From Centropus unirufus (taxonomy: Eukaryota; Chordata; Aves; Cuculiformes; Centropidae), in contig VYZI01000490.1 of the NCBI GenBank assembly GCA_013397695.1, forward strand, positions 206,794-270,793: DNA of 64,000 bases, given 5' to 3'. The position numbers were made by a program, and so were the translations under genes. The first letter of the stretch is position 1, and every line of letters begins with the position of its first letter. Shown piece after piece: positions 53,173-64,000 of this stretch. Under the pieces are notes generated by a model. It ran no database searches, was not told where the DNA came from, and saw only the letters and a list, made by a program, of their open reading frames with translations.

Positions 53173-56100
53173 AAATGTTATTATGACAACTATGTATTTT
53201 TTTTCCAGGGCACATTCCTGTCAGTCTTTTCACAGCCAATTTGCCCTTTTTAGATCAGATTAGCACCAGCAAAGGGACATGCTTTAATTTGAAGATATCC
53301 ATGAGCAGGAGCAAGGTGCCCCAGTTCTCCTGAAAGCCATATGCTCTCTGAGAAGTCTTTTCCTCTTCAAAGGATATTTGAGCCAAAAAATATTTAAGAA
53401 ACCATTTTTTAACCTTTTGGTGCATGTACTGCTCAGGTACTCAGTGTTACTTCAGTAGCTCACTTATGACCAGGTGCAAACAGTGGCACTGCACCTTTCC
53501 TTTTGTTTCATCAGGTGTGAAACTGTAATTAAGTGTTGACTTGGAGCGGCAGGGTGAAGAATTAGAAAACAATCTGAACACCTTCCCCAAACCCCTTTAT
53601 TAGAAATCAAAGACTGCATCTGAAGGTTTGGGCGTTTGTTTTGTTTAGGGCTTTTTGCTTAGTTAAAGGTGTTGAACTTTGGACTGAGAATCCAATATAT
53701 CCTCTCTGGGAGTAAGGCATGATCCTGAGACAGAAACCCAGCCTTGTGTTTTTGCTCTGGATGAACCATATTTTTGGAGGAATTTTGCCTGTTAAAAAAA
53801 CAAACTAAGAGGCTTCTTCCTCCCTGCTTCTTCACTTAGTTTCCTGCTTAAGGTACCATGGACTATTTATCCTCGTGACATCTTTTGAATTTGGCTCAAG
53901 TTTTGCATCTGCCTGCGCAGCTAAATGATGTGCAGGCAATTCTGCAGATGTTGTCTGTGTCTTCAAGCCAGCTGCAAACCCTTCAGCAGTTGTGGTGATA
54001 CACAGCGAAGTTGTTGCTTCATTGATGACCGTGGCTCATTGTCATGGTGAAACAATGTTGGAATTTCACTTGTCAGAACTGCATCCACTGAAATGGCTCT
54101 GTTTGCCTTCTGAAGTAACAAGATATAAAGAAATGTAATAGAAGAGTAGATAATGAGCGTTTAAACAGCAACAGAAAGGAGAATGATTTATAGCATGTTC
54201 AGGAAATGCATGTTTTAAAGTGCTGTAGAGAGATGTGTGGGGAGGGACCTATTTCAGCTGAACCTTTGCAGTGTGATGTTTCCCCAGTCAGAGGTCTCAT
54301 GTTAGCTACCAAATACCTACCATCAAACACAGGAAATAATCAGTCCAAGAAATTCTTGATATTTAAAAGTAGAAAATAATACCTTGAAAATGTGGTCCAA
54401 GACTACAGTTCAGTTTCTGAACTGATTTGACACATCTGGGACAAATATAGTTTGACCACAACCAAGTCTAGAAGCTATATTTGGTTAGATTTCATAGGTG
54501 AGGCTGAAGAAAGGAGAGAGTGACAGTGTGAGATGAATTTGGTTGGCATTTATAAATCTCATTTTCATAGGGCTCACCTATTTCTAAGAAATCTGGCTTT
54601 TTTTTTAAAGAGAAGTCGACATAAAGGCCTCGGAACTTTGAGAACCATCCAGAGCCATTTATTGGTAGCAGAGAAGTTATAGAAAAGGACAGGGGCAAGA
54701 ACTGACCTAACATGAGAATTTTGGGCATAACGTGTTGTGGTTTCCTGGAAAAATTGGATGTGCACCTAATGTTGTGTCCAGGCAGATCTCACAGGCATAA
54801 ACCACACTTGTTCAGGAGATATGTGCAAGTGTCTCTGCCCTTGGCAGCACTTCAGGAATCAGAATTCCACAGTGAAAGCGATTTTGTCTGCTCCTTTGCC
54901 ACTAACCTAGTGCACAGATATCAGTGAGGGAGGTAAAATGTATGCATGGCTATTAAAAACGTCTATGAGTAGCTTCCCACCCAGAATCCTGATTCAGTCC
55001 TTCTGTGAGGCCACGTATCAGGAAAAGTTGGGTAACTGGATTTGTCATGCTAGCAGGTGATGCAGTAAACTTCCCTGAGACCAGAGCATAACATCAGATA
55101 GAATACTGACCTCTCTCTTGTTTTAATATGCACATGGGGAAAAGATTAAATGTTGACGCTGTGAAACAGCATCTTTCACAGCTCTTAGCCTTCAGTCCTT
55201 ACAGTTACAAAATTTCACTATGTAACTAAATTCCTAAGGAAGTCCTGATGCAGAAATAAAAGCTCCTTAAACTGAAGTAGACAAGAATTAAGGGAAACAG
55301 CCATTGAAACAGAATCTCACTTTAAGTATTTGGTATTCAACAACAACAAAAAAAATCAGGGGCTGATTTTGATTTATGCTCTACTACTTTGTGTGTATGA
55401 CTCCTTTGTTTATGTATCCAGTTGGGTTTTTTTCCCCTAGAAAAATCGGCATCAAAGCCATGCCTAGAGGACATGCATAGAATTTAAAACCAAGGCAGAC
55501 AAGAATAAACAAAATCCATGTGTATCTGTGTCAGTCACTTGCAGGATGCTCAGGAGATGTTGGCTATAACTATCTTCTCAGTAGCAGAATCGGATTTATC
55601 CCAAAGGTGGCTAAAAAATGTCACCCTTTATAGAGTATTTAGCAAATAAGTAAGCTGGCAACAGCTTGGCCATTCTTGGGAACCTCAGCTGTTACTTCTG
55701 AGGCAGTCCTCTGAAAATACTACTAGGGGAGAGGAAACAACAGTTACTTTGAGTGCATTTCTGGCTGGAGTCAGTGGGCTGATCCATCCTAGCCCTTCTG
55801 GAGGTTGGGCAGCCTTTGGAATCCCTTGCTGCAATGGGGCCCTGCTGCTGGCAAGGAGGACCCTGGTGCCTGGCACCCCTCCAAGCTGGGTTATTTTAAG
55901 GCAATGCTGTTCCTTTTCTCCAGGTAGTGCTTTCACACGAGACACGAGGTGGGGAGACCATTTCGTGCCTGTGTCTTTGGGTCAAAATATCACCTTAATA
56001 CAGATCTGCTCAAAACTGTTCCTTACCAAAATGCCAAGATAAGGCATTTGCACAGATAGAAGTCTCTGCAGAGAACAGAGCTTAGACCCATAGAGTTTGT

Positions 56101-56573
56101 TTTGGATGACTGTATGAAAAGTTTACTGACAAAAAGTCTTTTGTATCTGTATGTAATGGCTTTTAGCTTACATTTACTTTGTATTTTAGTCTTGAAACAT
56201 TTAACTGTCTTCAGGGGTAATTATTCTTAAGTGAGTAATAAATAACCTGCAACTCATTGACCAAGAAATGAGTGCTGTTTTGTAGGAAAATTCTTAAAGA
56301 GCTCCTGCAGTTACAAAGAATAATCTGTGTTGCCCTGATGAGGGGAAGCATATAGGTATGGCCTGTAAATTTGCCATATGAAATCATGCTCAGTCACTCT
56401 TCAAACACAGCTTAGAAAGTTACTGTTCTGCCAACGTCGGTCTTAATTTTGCACTTCACTAGGTCAATTTTATGACACTGTAAATGCACTGAATTAAAAG
56501 CAGTACAGTGGTGGTACCTCAGCATGATGTCACAGTAAAGGAGTGGAGTCACAGGAGTTTATAACAAGTTCTA

Positions 56574-56650
56574 CCAGATTAGACCAAAGGTCCATCCCTA
56601 GCAGTGACCTGTCTGTGATAGTTTCCACCAGTGATAGCATAGCAGAAAAG
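56574..56650 (+). repeat. Possible ancient amniote dispersed repeat fragment
   Basis: The phrase 'agattagaccaaaggtccat' followed by 'agcagtgacctgtctgtgatag' resembles a very common reptile and bird repeat that carries a 'cagaccaaaggtccatctag...cctgtctctgacag' block. Similarity fades after about 56650. The family name is not certain, and the match is short. Confidence 0.4.
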
Positions 56651-59600
56651 TAGACAAATCCAGCAAGTTCATAGTGATATTTCAACATTATACTTGATAC
56701 GACAAACCACACTATATCCTTAAACATTCCTCTTGTACTAGAGGCGCCTCTTGTCCTTTTTCCAAGTGAAGGAAAGAAGTTGGTAACTTCTATTGCTTGC
56801 AGATTTAAGTGAGATGTAACAAAGTATGTATGGACACACTGATGATGCATGTAACGCTGGGAGATGGGATAGTAGGTCATTCTTGTAGACTCCAAAGAGT
56901 TGACTACTTCTACATCTGATTGCCAATAACAAATATTGCTGGACGTATTCTGTTCCGAGGCTTCATGTGCTGTTCTTCTGTCTCCAATGGAATAGACACA
57001 CTTCTGGACACTTGTAGCCATAAGTCCTAACCTATTAACAAGGAAAAGGTGGAAGGTCCAGAGACGTTACCCTGGAAGGTCCTAAGCCAGGTGCATAAGG
57101 CCCAGGAATCAGCCAAGGACCCCAGAGCCTTCCAATTTCACTTTCACCAACCGCATAGACATGTCTCAGAGGATGGTGGCTACACCAAAGGACAGTGGAA
57201 GATACTCAGCTGTTGGGTTTCACATACTGTCCTGCAAAGGCAGTTGCTGATTCCTCTACAGCAAAAGCAGCAGTTGGATCCCCAGCCGAGGGGCTAACAT
57301 CAACAGAGTGACAGGCTGTATTTCAGATAATATATATCTGAAGTTTTATAGACACTTAGGATCTTTATAGCTTCCAATTTATGACTTCCAGCTGGAAGTC
57401 TTAGCTGAAGGATGTCTTTTCTCCCCAGACATCTTCCTGTTGATTACTTGATATTATATATTTGATAATCAAATATGGACTAACACGATTCTAAGAAAAG
57501 ACTGTACATCATCTTATTTTAAGTACACCATTACGAGGGGAAGTGCAGAAAGAAGAACTAGCAAAAGTGTGAGAAAAGCAGCCAGTGAAACACAACCCAG
57601 ACTTACAGAGCACCTAATCATAAATGATTCAGTTTAATCGAGTGTCTACAAGAAGAAACACTTGGGTAACTGACTTGGATACGACTGTCTGCAAAGCTGC
57701 TTTTGTACCATGACTAATAGTAATGCATATCAACTATTATTTGTGCTGTACAAGTGCACGCTTGCTTGCACTGGAAAGGTGACTAAAACCACTGAGGATT
57801 TTTTCCCTATGACCTAAGCTGGACAAGTGAACAAGCTTTTGGGTTTGGAAGAGTGATGCGTTTTTACACACTTTTTCCCCCTCCCAAAGTAAATGGAAGA
57901 CAAACCTCATCAGGTTAAGAAAGCAATCTGCATAGCGGATGTGATATCAAGACAAAATACCTTTCACCCCATGCAAAGATCAGAAGCAGTTCTGTATTAG
58001 TGTTAAATCCAGTGCTAGGACAGATTTTTAATCACAGAAATAAAAAACAGAGCCCAGTGACCGAAGGGCCATGTATTCAACCTTCACACACAAAGCCTGA
58101 GAGATACATAGCCCTTGGCTGCTCATAGAGCAAGCTGTTATGAAATCTGGAGAGAGAAGACTGTAGTGCTCTCCTTTGAGCTTGCCTTAGATATGCAGCT
58201 AAATAGACTTCTGGATTTAAAGTCTAGATCTGCATCATAACTGAAATAATGCTAAAAAGGGTGAATTAAGAAAAGAACAAGCCTGGATAAAAATACTGTG
58301 GCAACCTATTGGTGACGGGAATGAAAACTGAGGAACCTGTGCAGACCTCTTCCAACAAAACACTCTTACAAATGAAAACTCTTGCTTCCCTGGCCAAAAG
58401 AGGTCAGTGGAATATGCAAACAGAGGACCTCAAGAGCTTTGTCACATCATGCCTGATGCAGGAAGAAAAGAATGAGAGTAGTCAAGACTGGGACAGGGTT
58501 GTTATACATATTGTAACCAATACTATAGTGACTTCTTGTTAAAAACCCATAATTTTTCCCCCAGTTGTGAGAAACTAGAAAACAAAATAAATGTAGCTAA
58601 TTGCATATATGGAAAAAACACAATGCCTCTTAGAGAAAACTAGGACAAGTTATAAAGTAAAAAATTCTTTAAAATGTGATGATCCTATGGTTTGATCAAT
58701 GTAAAATCTTGAGAAATATATATTCACCTATCAACATTTTTTGTCCCATTTCTTTAATTTTCAGAGAATTCCAGATTCGCAGAGTATAAATCTCCCATTT
58801 TTTTTACAGTTTCATCCTTCAAAGCTGTTTAGATAAGTGGGAAGGAGAGCCTATGTGGGATGATAGGCCATGTGAATCTGGAGTTCATTCTTTTTTTAGT
58901 TTGAAAACTCAATGAATTTCTTGGAATTTTTGGCCTAATATAGTGTTAAGATAGGAAAGTGATGCTTCGAGCATTACCTACACTTCCTTGATTGACTGGT
59001 TAGAAATTGAACTAATAAAAAAGTAGTATAAATATTATTGATACAGTACAGCACAATATTACCAGTGCAGTAGATTTATGCTGCTTAAGCCACTTAAGAA
59101 ACCTGTCACACACCCAGCAAAATGAGCTCCCCTGCTCTATCGTGGATTCTTTAATTACAACCCTTAACAGCAAATACTTGTGGGCGGTATCAGAAAAGTT
59201 TTTGATGTGTTTAATAACCTGTGGGTTCAGGCTACACTTGTGTTTGATGAGTGGACCTGACAGCAGGGACTGGGTCTTTCCATGTGTGGGGCTGGTCAGG
59301 GCACCAGCAGGAGTGGGCGGTGGAGGTCTCCAGGAATGAGCACCTGGGGCTGACCCTATAGCTGTGGTTTCTGTAGAGGAGTACAAGTGGCAGCATCCCT
59401 GGAGAATCAGATATTCCAGAGAAATGGCATCTGTCCGCATGCCTGAAGGAGGTCCTATATGCTGTTTGTTTTCAGTGCATGTGGTATAAAATAGATTCTT
59501 TTGGCTTGGTCTTTAACCTTGCTTTGGAGAACCAGCTGTAAGGATTCTGTCCTGTCTGGCCTGTTAAGAGAGGTGGGACTTCCATGAGGCAAGTCAGCCC

Positions 59601-60897
59601 CTCAGACCTCCGTTTCCTGAACTGACCCAAAGGTTTGTGTTTTGTGATGGGAATTAGCAAGCTTCAGGATAGGATGCATTAGTACATTTGCAGAATTGGC
59701 ACTTCAGAACCATGCAGTGCCTTGTTTTATTTCTCTAAAGTGTTTCATTTTTTCATGCTTGAAGACAATTACAAGCACATAAGATAGGTATATGACAATG
59801 TATAAGATAAAAGTTATGACAGGTGTATACATGTCAGAAGGCACATTTGAGAACAGAATTAATTCACAGTGTTTTTAACAGAATGCCGTGGAGAGTGAGT
59901 AAACCTTTTATTTTTTACTTCTTTGCACTTGTTTAAAGATTTTACTGGTATTTTTTTGCAGGTTGTTTTGTTTAATGTATGCACTGGATGAGGTTTTACA
60001 TGGTCTAACAGAAAATAATTCCTGTGCATTTTTGGGTTATTTCATATTTTGGGTTATTATCATATTTAACAGTCCTCAGGGTGAGTTTTGTTTTGCATTG
60101 TACATATGGAAATATTTTCTGACAAAACCTATACATCATTTGCTTTGTTTTGTTGATATGATTCTACACAAGTGCTGGGGGAACATTTTATTCTTGGTCA
60201 TCCTTAAAAGGAGATGCATATTTCTTGATCTCCACAACCTCTTCCCGCATCATCAGGAAGATACCGTGTTGTTTTCCCTAGCACTAACAAACCCTGCCTC
60301 CTACTGCTAACACTGATTTGCCTGGAAGAGAAGAGAGGGCGCTCCATGTGATAACATGGCATTAGGCCCTCTGTTTAACAGCTGTGCTAAATGAACCTAT
60401 ACTTGATTATGTATTAAAATCCATCAGTCTTGCACAGGGTTTCCAAACCCTCCACAGCCTCTTCAGCAGTCATAATGGCAATCACCGTGCTTAAAGGTCA
60501 TGGCTAGGTGCTTAATTTAAGGCTCTTATAATAATGCAATTTAATTCTGGAAAATGCCATAGTATTGCTCCCTGAGGAATCCTGTCAGACAGAAGACACA
60601 TTCTGCTTGTGCACAGCTTTGGTTTATTTACTCCTTTGAATAACATCTATGTAGTTATCTTTTAAACTTACTAATGTTTCCACTTACCAGGTGGCAAGCA
60701 GACTTTCATAGGGGCAGTAAATTTCAGTTAATTAAAAACATTTGCTATGTTTAAAGTATTGCTATGAAAAAAAGTTGGAATTTTTAGGCAAGAGTGGATA
60801 ATGCATATTTTGTGTAGCTAAAAAATTAAAGCAGTTTGATTACCAGAAGATTTTGTGTTGCTTTAAAAAGTTTTGCATTAAATGAAGGTTTTGCTAG
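56651..60897. other. Unique DNA, no gene seen
   Basis: Two longer minus-strand frames exist, 56530-57021 (163 codons, overlapping the repeat fragment above) and 59012-59440 (142 codons). Neither shows a recognisable domain or exon structure. No mobile element is recognised before the LTR. Confidence 0.5.
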
Positions 60898-61173
60898 TGT
60901 GAGGGCTAGCAGGGTGGCTCTGTGAGAAGCTGCTGGGAGCTTCCCTGGTGTCCCATAGAGCCCATACCAGCAAGCTCCAAGATGGGCCAACTCCTGGCCA
61001 AGCCTCAGTCCATCAACAATGGTTGTAGCGCCTCTGGAATAACATAATTAGGAAGTGAGAAAAAAACCCCATGCAACAACTGCAGCCTAAGAGGCTATTG
61101 AGAATATGGGAGAGAAGTGCTTCTGCAGATACCAAGGTCAGTGAAGGAGGAGGAGGAGGTGCTCCAGGCACTA

Positions 61174-61242
61174 GAGCAGAGATTTCCCTGCAGCCCATGG
61201 AGGTTAACAGTGGAGCAGATATCTCCCTGCAGCCTGTGGAGG
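61174..61242 (+). repeat. Internal 30-bp subrepeats of the LTR
   Basis: The units 61174-61203 and 61213-61242 share the pattern 'gagcagaNaTNtccctgcagcc' followed by a 'tggagg' end, with four or five mismatches. They lie 39 bases apart. Both are in frame in the 111-codon open frame 61071-61406 and give a repeated ISLQP motif. This is a structural repeat of the LTR, not a gene. Confidence 0.8.
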
Positions 61243-61397
61243 ACCCCACAGAGGAGCAACCTCCATTTCCTGTCCCCCTGTGCCACTTAAGAGGAAGAAG
61301 GAGAGATGCTTGGAGTGAAGTTGAAGAAGGGAGATGGGGGAAGGTGTTTCAAGATTTAATTTTTATTTTCTCATTATCCTACTCTGATTTTATTGGT

Positions 61398-61403
61398 AAT
61401 AAA
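61398..61403 (+). terminator. LTR polyadenylation signal AATAAA
   Basis: The hexamer lies in the 3' half of the solo LTR, followed by a T/G-rich stretch ('tctgttttgctcatg'), as expected for the R/U5 side of a retroviral LTR. Whether it is used now cannot be told. Confidence 0.6.
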
Positions 61404-61639
61404 TGAAACTAATTTTCCCCAAGATGCGTCTGTTTTGCTCATGATGGTACTTGGTGAATTATCTCTCTCTGTCCTTATAAGCCTTTTGTTGTGTTTTCTC
61501 TTCCCTGTCCAGGTGAGGAGGGGGAGTGACAGGGAGGCTTCAGTGGGCACCTGGCATCCAGTCAGTGTCAATCCATAACAAACCTATAATAAATAGATTT
61601 GCAACGTGTGGATTATTTTAATACCAGTAGCAGCAGCTA

Positions 61640-61790
61640 CATAAAGCTCGAGAGGTAGTTTAGTGATGAAAGCACCACATTTGAAACACCCCGACTCTCT
61701 GGAACTGCTGGCTTAAATCTTGACAGGGTTGACTCAGCCCTTCAACTCTATCAGGCAGACACCAAGATTCATGTGTCTACCATGCAGAGA
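61640..61790 (+). repeat. Possible tRNA-derived SINE remnant
   Basis: The stretch contains 'ggtagtttagtgatgaaagcacc', close to a pol III A box ('tagtttagtga', 61656-61666). About 54 bases on comes 'ggcttaaatct' (61710-61720), a poor B box. Then follows 'gggttgactcagccc', a block I know from reptile dispersed repeats. Spacing fits a tRNA-like SINE head, but both boxes are degenerate. Confidence 0.35.
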
Positions 61791-63149
61791 GGTGAGACTT
61801 TATGAACCAAGGCCCTGGCTCCTACACAAAAACCTTGCATCACTTGTTCTGTTCTTAGTGCCACTGGTGTTAATAACTTTTCTCCTCAGGGGTACAAAGA
61901 TTTCTTGGTGCTGGCATCTGCCAGACTAAGATCTACAGCAGTCTAAAGGTGGGCAGGGAGGTACACAGCCAGCTTCAGTCCTCCCAAGATACTTTCAAGA
62001 CTGGAAACTCTGAGCAACAGAAACAAAACTGGTCCTTGCCCCAAACTCAGCCTTCATAAGTCCAGTTCGTTAACTGGGTCACAGACCTGTAAAACCTCAG
62101 TGGGGCAGGAGGAGTGTGAGGCCAACGCCACACAGCGATCTCTGTGCCAGCACGTGGCTTCTGTATGTTTTTTGCCTTTTTGGGGAATGTCTCCTTCTCC
62201 CACAGCAGTCACAGACCTGAGCTGGCTATGTGTATCTGAGAAAAGCTGAAAGAAGGGGAGGAAACTACTTGGAAACACCAGATGCAGCTAAGCCTGGTGC
62301 ACCGGCTTAATAAGAGCTACTAAGCTTGTCTGTGAGATCCTAGAAGATATCTCTGGCCCCTGTTATCATTTGTTTTAAATGGGAACAGCTGTCCACAGGT
62401 GACGTGGACACTGTACAACACTCAAGCACAAATTTCTTAGGTGTTTAGGGAAAACCAGAAGAGTTTGGTGCATGCCAGGGGCATGTGCCATTTTATCCTC
62501 TGGAGGGCTTGAAGTTTTCCATAAAGAACTTACCTTTCCTACCTCTCTAATGCATGACATAAAAAGGGGGAAGAAAAATATCAATAAATGCATTTACAGC
62601 TAATTAATCACATTAAGGAACATAGGGCACAAAAATGGCGAATTTCTGGAAAGATTGCTCTAAGTCAGATGTGACATGCCATTAAATCTATTTTCATTAC
62701 GTTAATATACAGTGGAGCAAGCGCCAGGTGGCTTTTCATGGGCCTTCAGAAACCTGCCTGCTGCAACAGGCCAAGTTGCAGTAGAGCATGAGGGGAGAAA
62801 CAAAATAAGCAGAACTGGTTCAGAACTGCCAGGCCACCCCTACAGCTTCAGCAGGCGGTGTTGTTCCAGAGTAGATCATAGCATAAAACTCAGTGTAACC
62901 GAATTGCTCTGGAGGGCCGTGGAGGGCAGTCATGAGCCTGATTCAGAGTCCTATCACGACTTTGTTCTTCTTTTGTGACCTATGGTGTTGTCCTATTGGT
63001 TTAAAACCAGTGTCACAGTGCAAAAGCTCCGATCCCATTTTGTCCTCATCAAAAAGTAAATACTGCTTAAATATATACTCATTTTACTGTGATGGAATCT
63101 ACATGGATAATTCAACTGTTTCCTTTTCCATCATATGGTATTTAAAGCC
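61791..63149. other. Unique DNA, no gene seen
   Basis: No domain-bearing frame. A 'gagcctgattcagagtc' phrase at about 62935-62950 resembles the start of common palindromic reptile repeats, but it is too short to call. Confidence 0.5.
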
Positions 63150-63212
63150 GGACCCAAAGTTTAGTGAAATCTGTGTCTTCCCATTGACTCTGCGGACTTT
63201 GGATCACACCCC
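63150..63212. repeat. Decayed palindromic (hairpin) repeat
   Basis: The left arm 'gacccaaagt' and the right arm 'actttggatc' are imperfect inverted copies around a 'cttcccattgactctg' centre. This is the layout of a common amniote palindromic repeat built from 'gatccaaagcccattgaagtcaatgg'-like arms. This copy carries several changes. It is non-coding and its mode of spread is not known to me. Confidence 0.45.
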
Positions 63213-64000
63213 TAAATCTTAGAGAAGTGCGTGAATAATAACAGAGAGCCAGGTGCATCAAAAACTCTCTTTCAAGTAAGTATGTGTTCCCATTTAAATC
63301 CCTGAACACAAATTACAGGGATTATAAAGAGCAGTTTTCAAGCCAGGAACAGAGTATTTATATTAGCTACACCAAAATGAAAAGCTGCACCAAAAATCTA
63401 AGAGAAGAAAGCTACACTAGCAATCTGCAATTTAAAATCATAATAACTGTTGTCATAAAAGCTAATATCTGCCTTAAATATTCTGATTAAAGTAAAAGCA
63501 AAAAATACTACATATTTCAGCATTAAAAGGATATCTTTAGATAAAAGATGTAATAATCATAACAAAAAATAAGGAAATGGAGATTTCTAGCTGTACTCAG
63601 CTGAGAAGGTGTGGTAGAGAGAATAGGAAATCATTTGGTTCTCTCTGATTATAGCTCTTTGTATCAAAATACTTGAGGCTGAAATTAGTGCATTCCACAA
63701 GAGCAGGTGTTTTGAATTTTAATCTAAGATATAATTAGTCTGTAAAAACCACTATGTGATGCAGTAATTGAAAGGGCTAATCATGGGATGCTTTATTTTT
63801 AAAAATATTTAAAAATAGATCTACAATCCATAAAAAAGCATGTTCCACAAATCTTTATTTTGACTACATATAAAGCCACAATCCATTACAACTTTGATTT
63901 GAAAGACTTTAATAATTCACTTATATCTTTAAAAGTGATATGTAATTATCAAATTCTTTATCTTGCATTTCATGTTGTTTATATAAACAATGTTAAAATC
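63213..64000. other. AT-rich unique DNA, nothing recognised
   Basis: The sequence is A/T-rich to the window end, with short poly-A and TA words and no repeat body, domain or splice-like structure that I can support. Confidence 0.5.

Larger units (their letters stand above)
49351..56573. other. Unique DNA with AT-rich simple repeats, no gene seen
   Basis: The DNA after the CR1 breakpoint shows no further CR1 similarity. AC/TG-rich words occur at 49.6-49.7 kb, a 17-base poly-A at 51765-51781, and a TA-rich run at 53133-53172. ORFs are short and domain-free. Confidence 0.5.
60898..61580 (+). mobile_element. Solo LTR of an avian endogenous retrovirus
   Basis: The stretch matches a dispersed avian LTR that I associate with ERVL-type elements. 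It starts 'tgtgagggctagcag', continues with 'gtggctctgtgagaagctgctgggagc' and 'tagcgcctctggaataacata' (a TATA-like region at about 61035-61050), and ends '...gtgtcaatccataaca' with the expected terminal CA. A polyadenylation signal AATAAA lies at 61398-61403. Between TATA and poly-A are two 30-bp subrepeats. No internal viral region and no second LTR follow, so this is a solo LTR left by recombination. I found no convincing 4-6 bp target duplication at the assumed ends. The class assignment is from memory of the LTR, not from a search. Confidence 0.8.

Noticed and set aside
56530..57021. 163-codon minus-strand frame
   Set aside because: Overlaps a probable dispersed repeat, and no family is recognised.
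61071..61406. 111-codon frame that looks like a low-complexity acidic protein
   Set aside because: It lies wholly inside the solo LTR and comes from its GGAGGA tract and subrepeats.
1..64000. CRISPR arrays, tRNA or rRNA genes, bacterial operons
   Set aside because: No regularly spaced repeats, no cloverleaf-forming tRNA sequence and no rRNA blocks seen. The repeats identify the DNA as vertebrate.

Overview
The window looks like gene-poor nuclear DNA from a bird, either intergenic or inside a very large intron. Three things point there: CR1 LINE remnants, one of them with the avian-type 3' end of ATTCTATG octamers; a solo LTR of a recognisable bird endogenous-retrovirus type; and an AT-rich, low-repeat background with thin, decayed ancient amniote repeats. 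The species cannot be named from the sequence. I find no supportable host protein-coding gene, tRNA, rRNA or CRISPR array in 64 kb. The open reading frames are short, overlap on both strands, and match no family I recognise, except those that belong to CR1.

Layout. Positions 1-17.8 kb are mostly unique AT-rich DNA with simple repeats and a fragment resembling a MIR/CORE-SINE near 3.05-3.19 kb. A short CR1 3' end (+ strand) lies at 17.82-17.99 kb. Positions 18-29.2 kb are unique, with a hairpin cluster at 22.05 kb and a more GC-rich stretch at 27.4-28.8 kb that holds the longest ORF of the window (231 codons, minus strand, unrecognised). A 5'-truncated CR1 (minus strand) fills about 29.23-30.32 kb and still shows reverse transcriptase (RT) sequence. 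Positions 30.3-46.9 kb are unique apart from a CORE-SINE-like 3' tail at 38.63-38.75 kb.

The most informative element is an old, long CR1 (+ strand) at about 46.97-49.35 kb. It keeps the end of ORF1 (an SGNH-esterase-like C-terminus), the spacer, the endonuclease and the first half of the RT, but lacks the second half of ORF2 and the 3' end. That is the reverse of the usual 5'-truncated avian CR1. Positions 49.4-60.9 kb are unique. A solo LTR of about 680 bp (+ strand) follows at about 60.90-61.58 kb, then a possible tRNA-derived SINE remnant at 61.64-61.79 kb and a decayed palindromic repeat at about 63.15-63.21 kb.

No genes work together here; the content is a record of retrotransposon insertion and decay. 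Family names rest on my recognition of motifs, without a database search. Element edges are good to about 10-50 bases unless stated otherwise.
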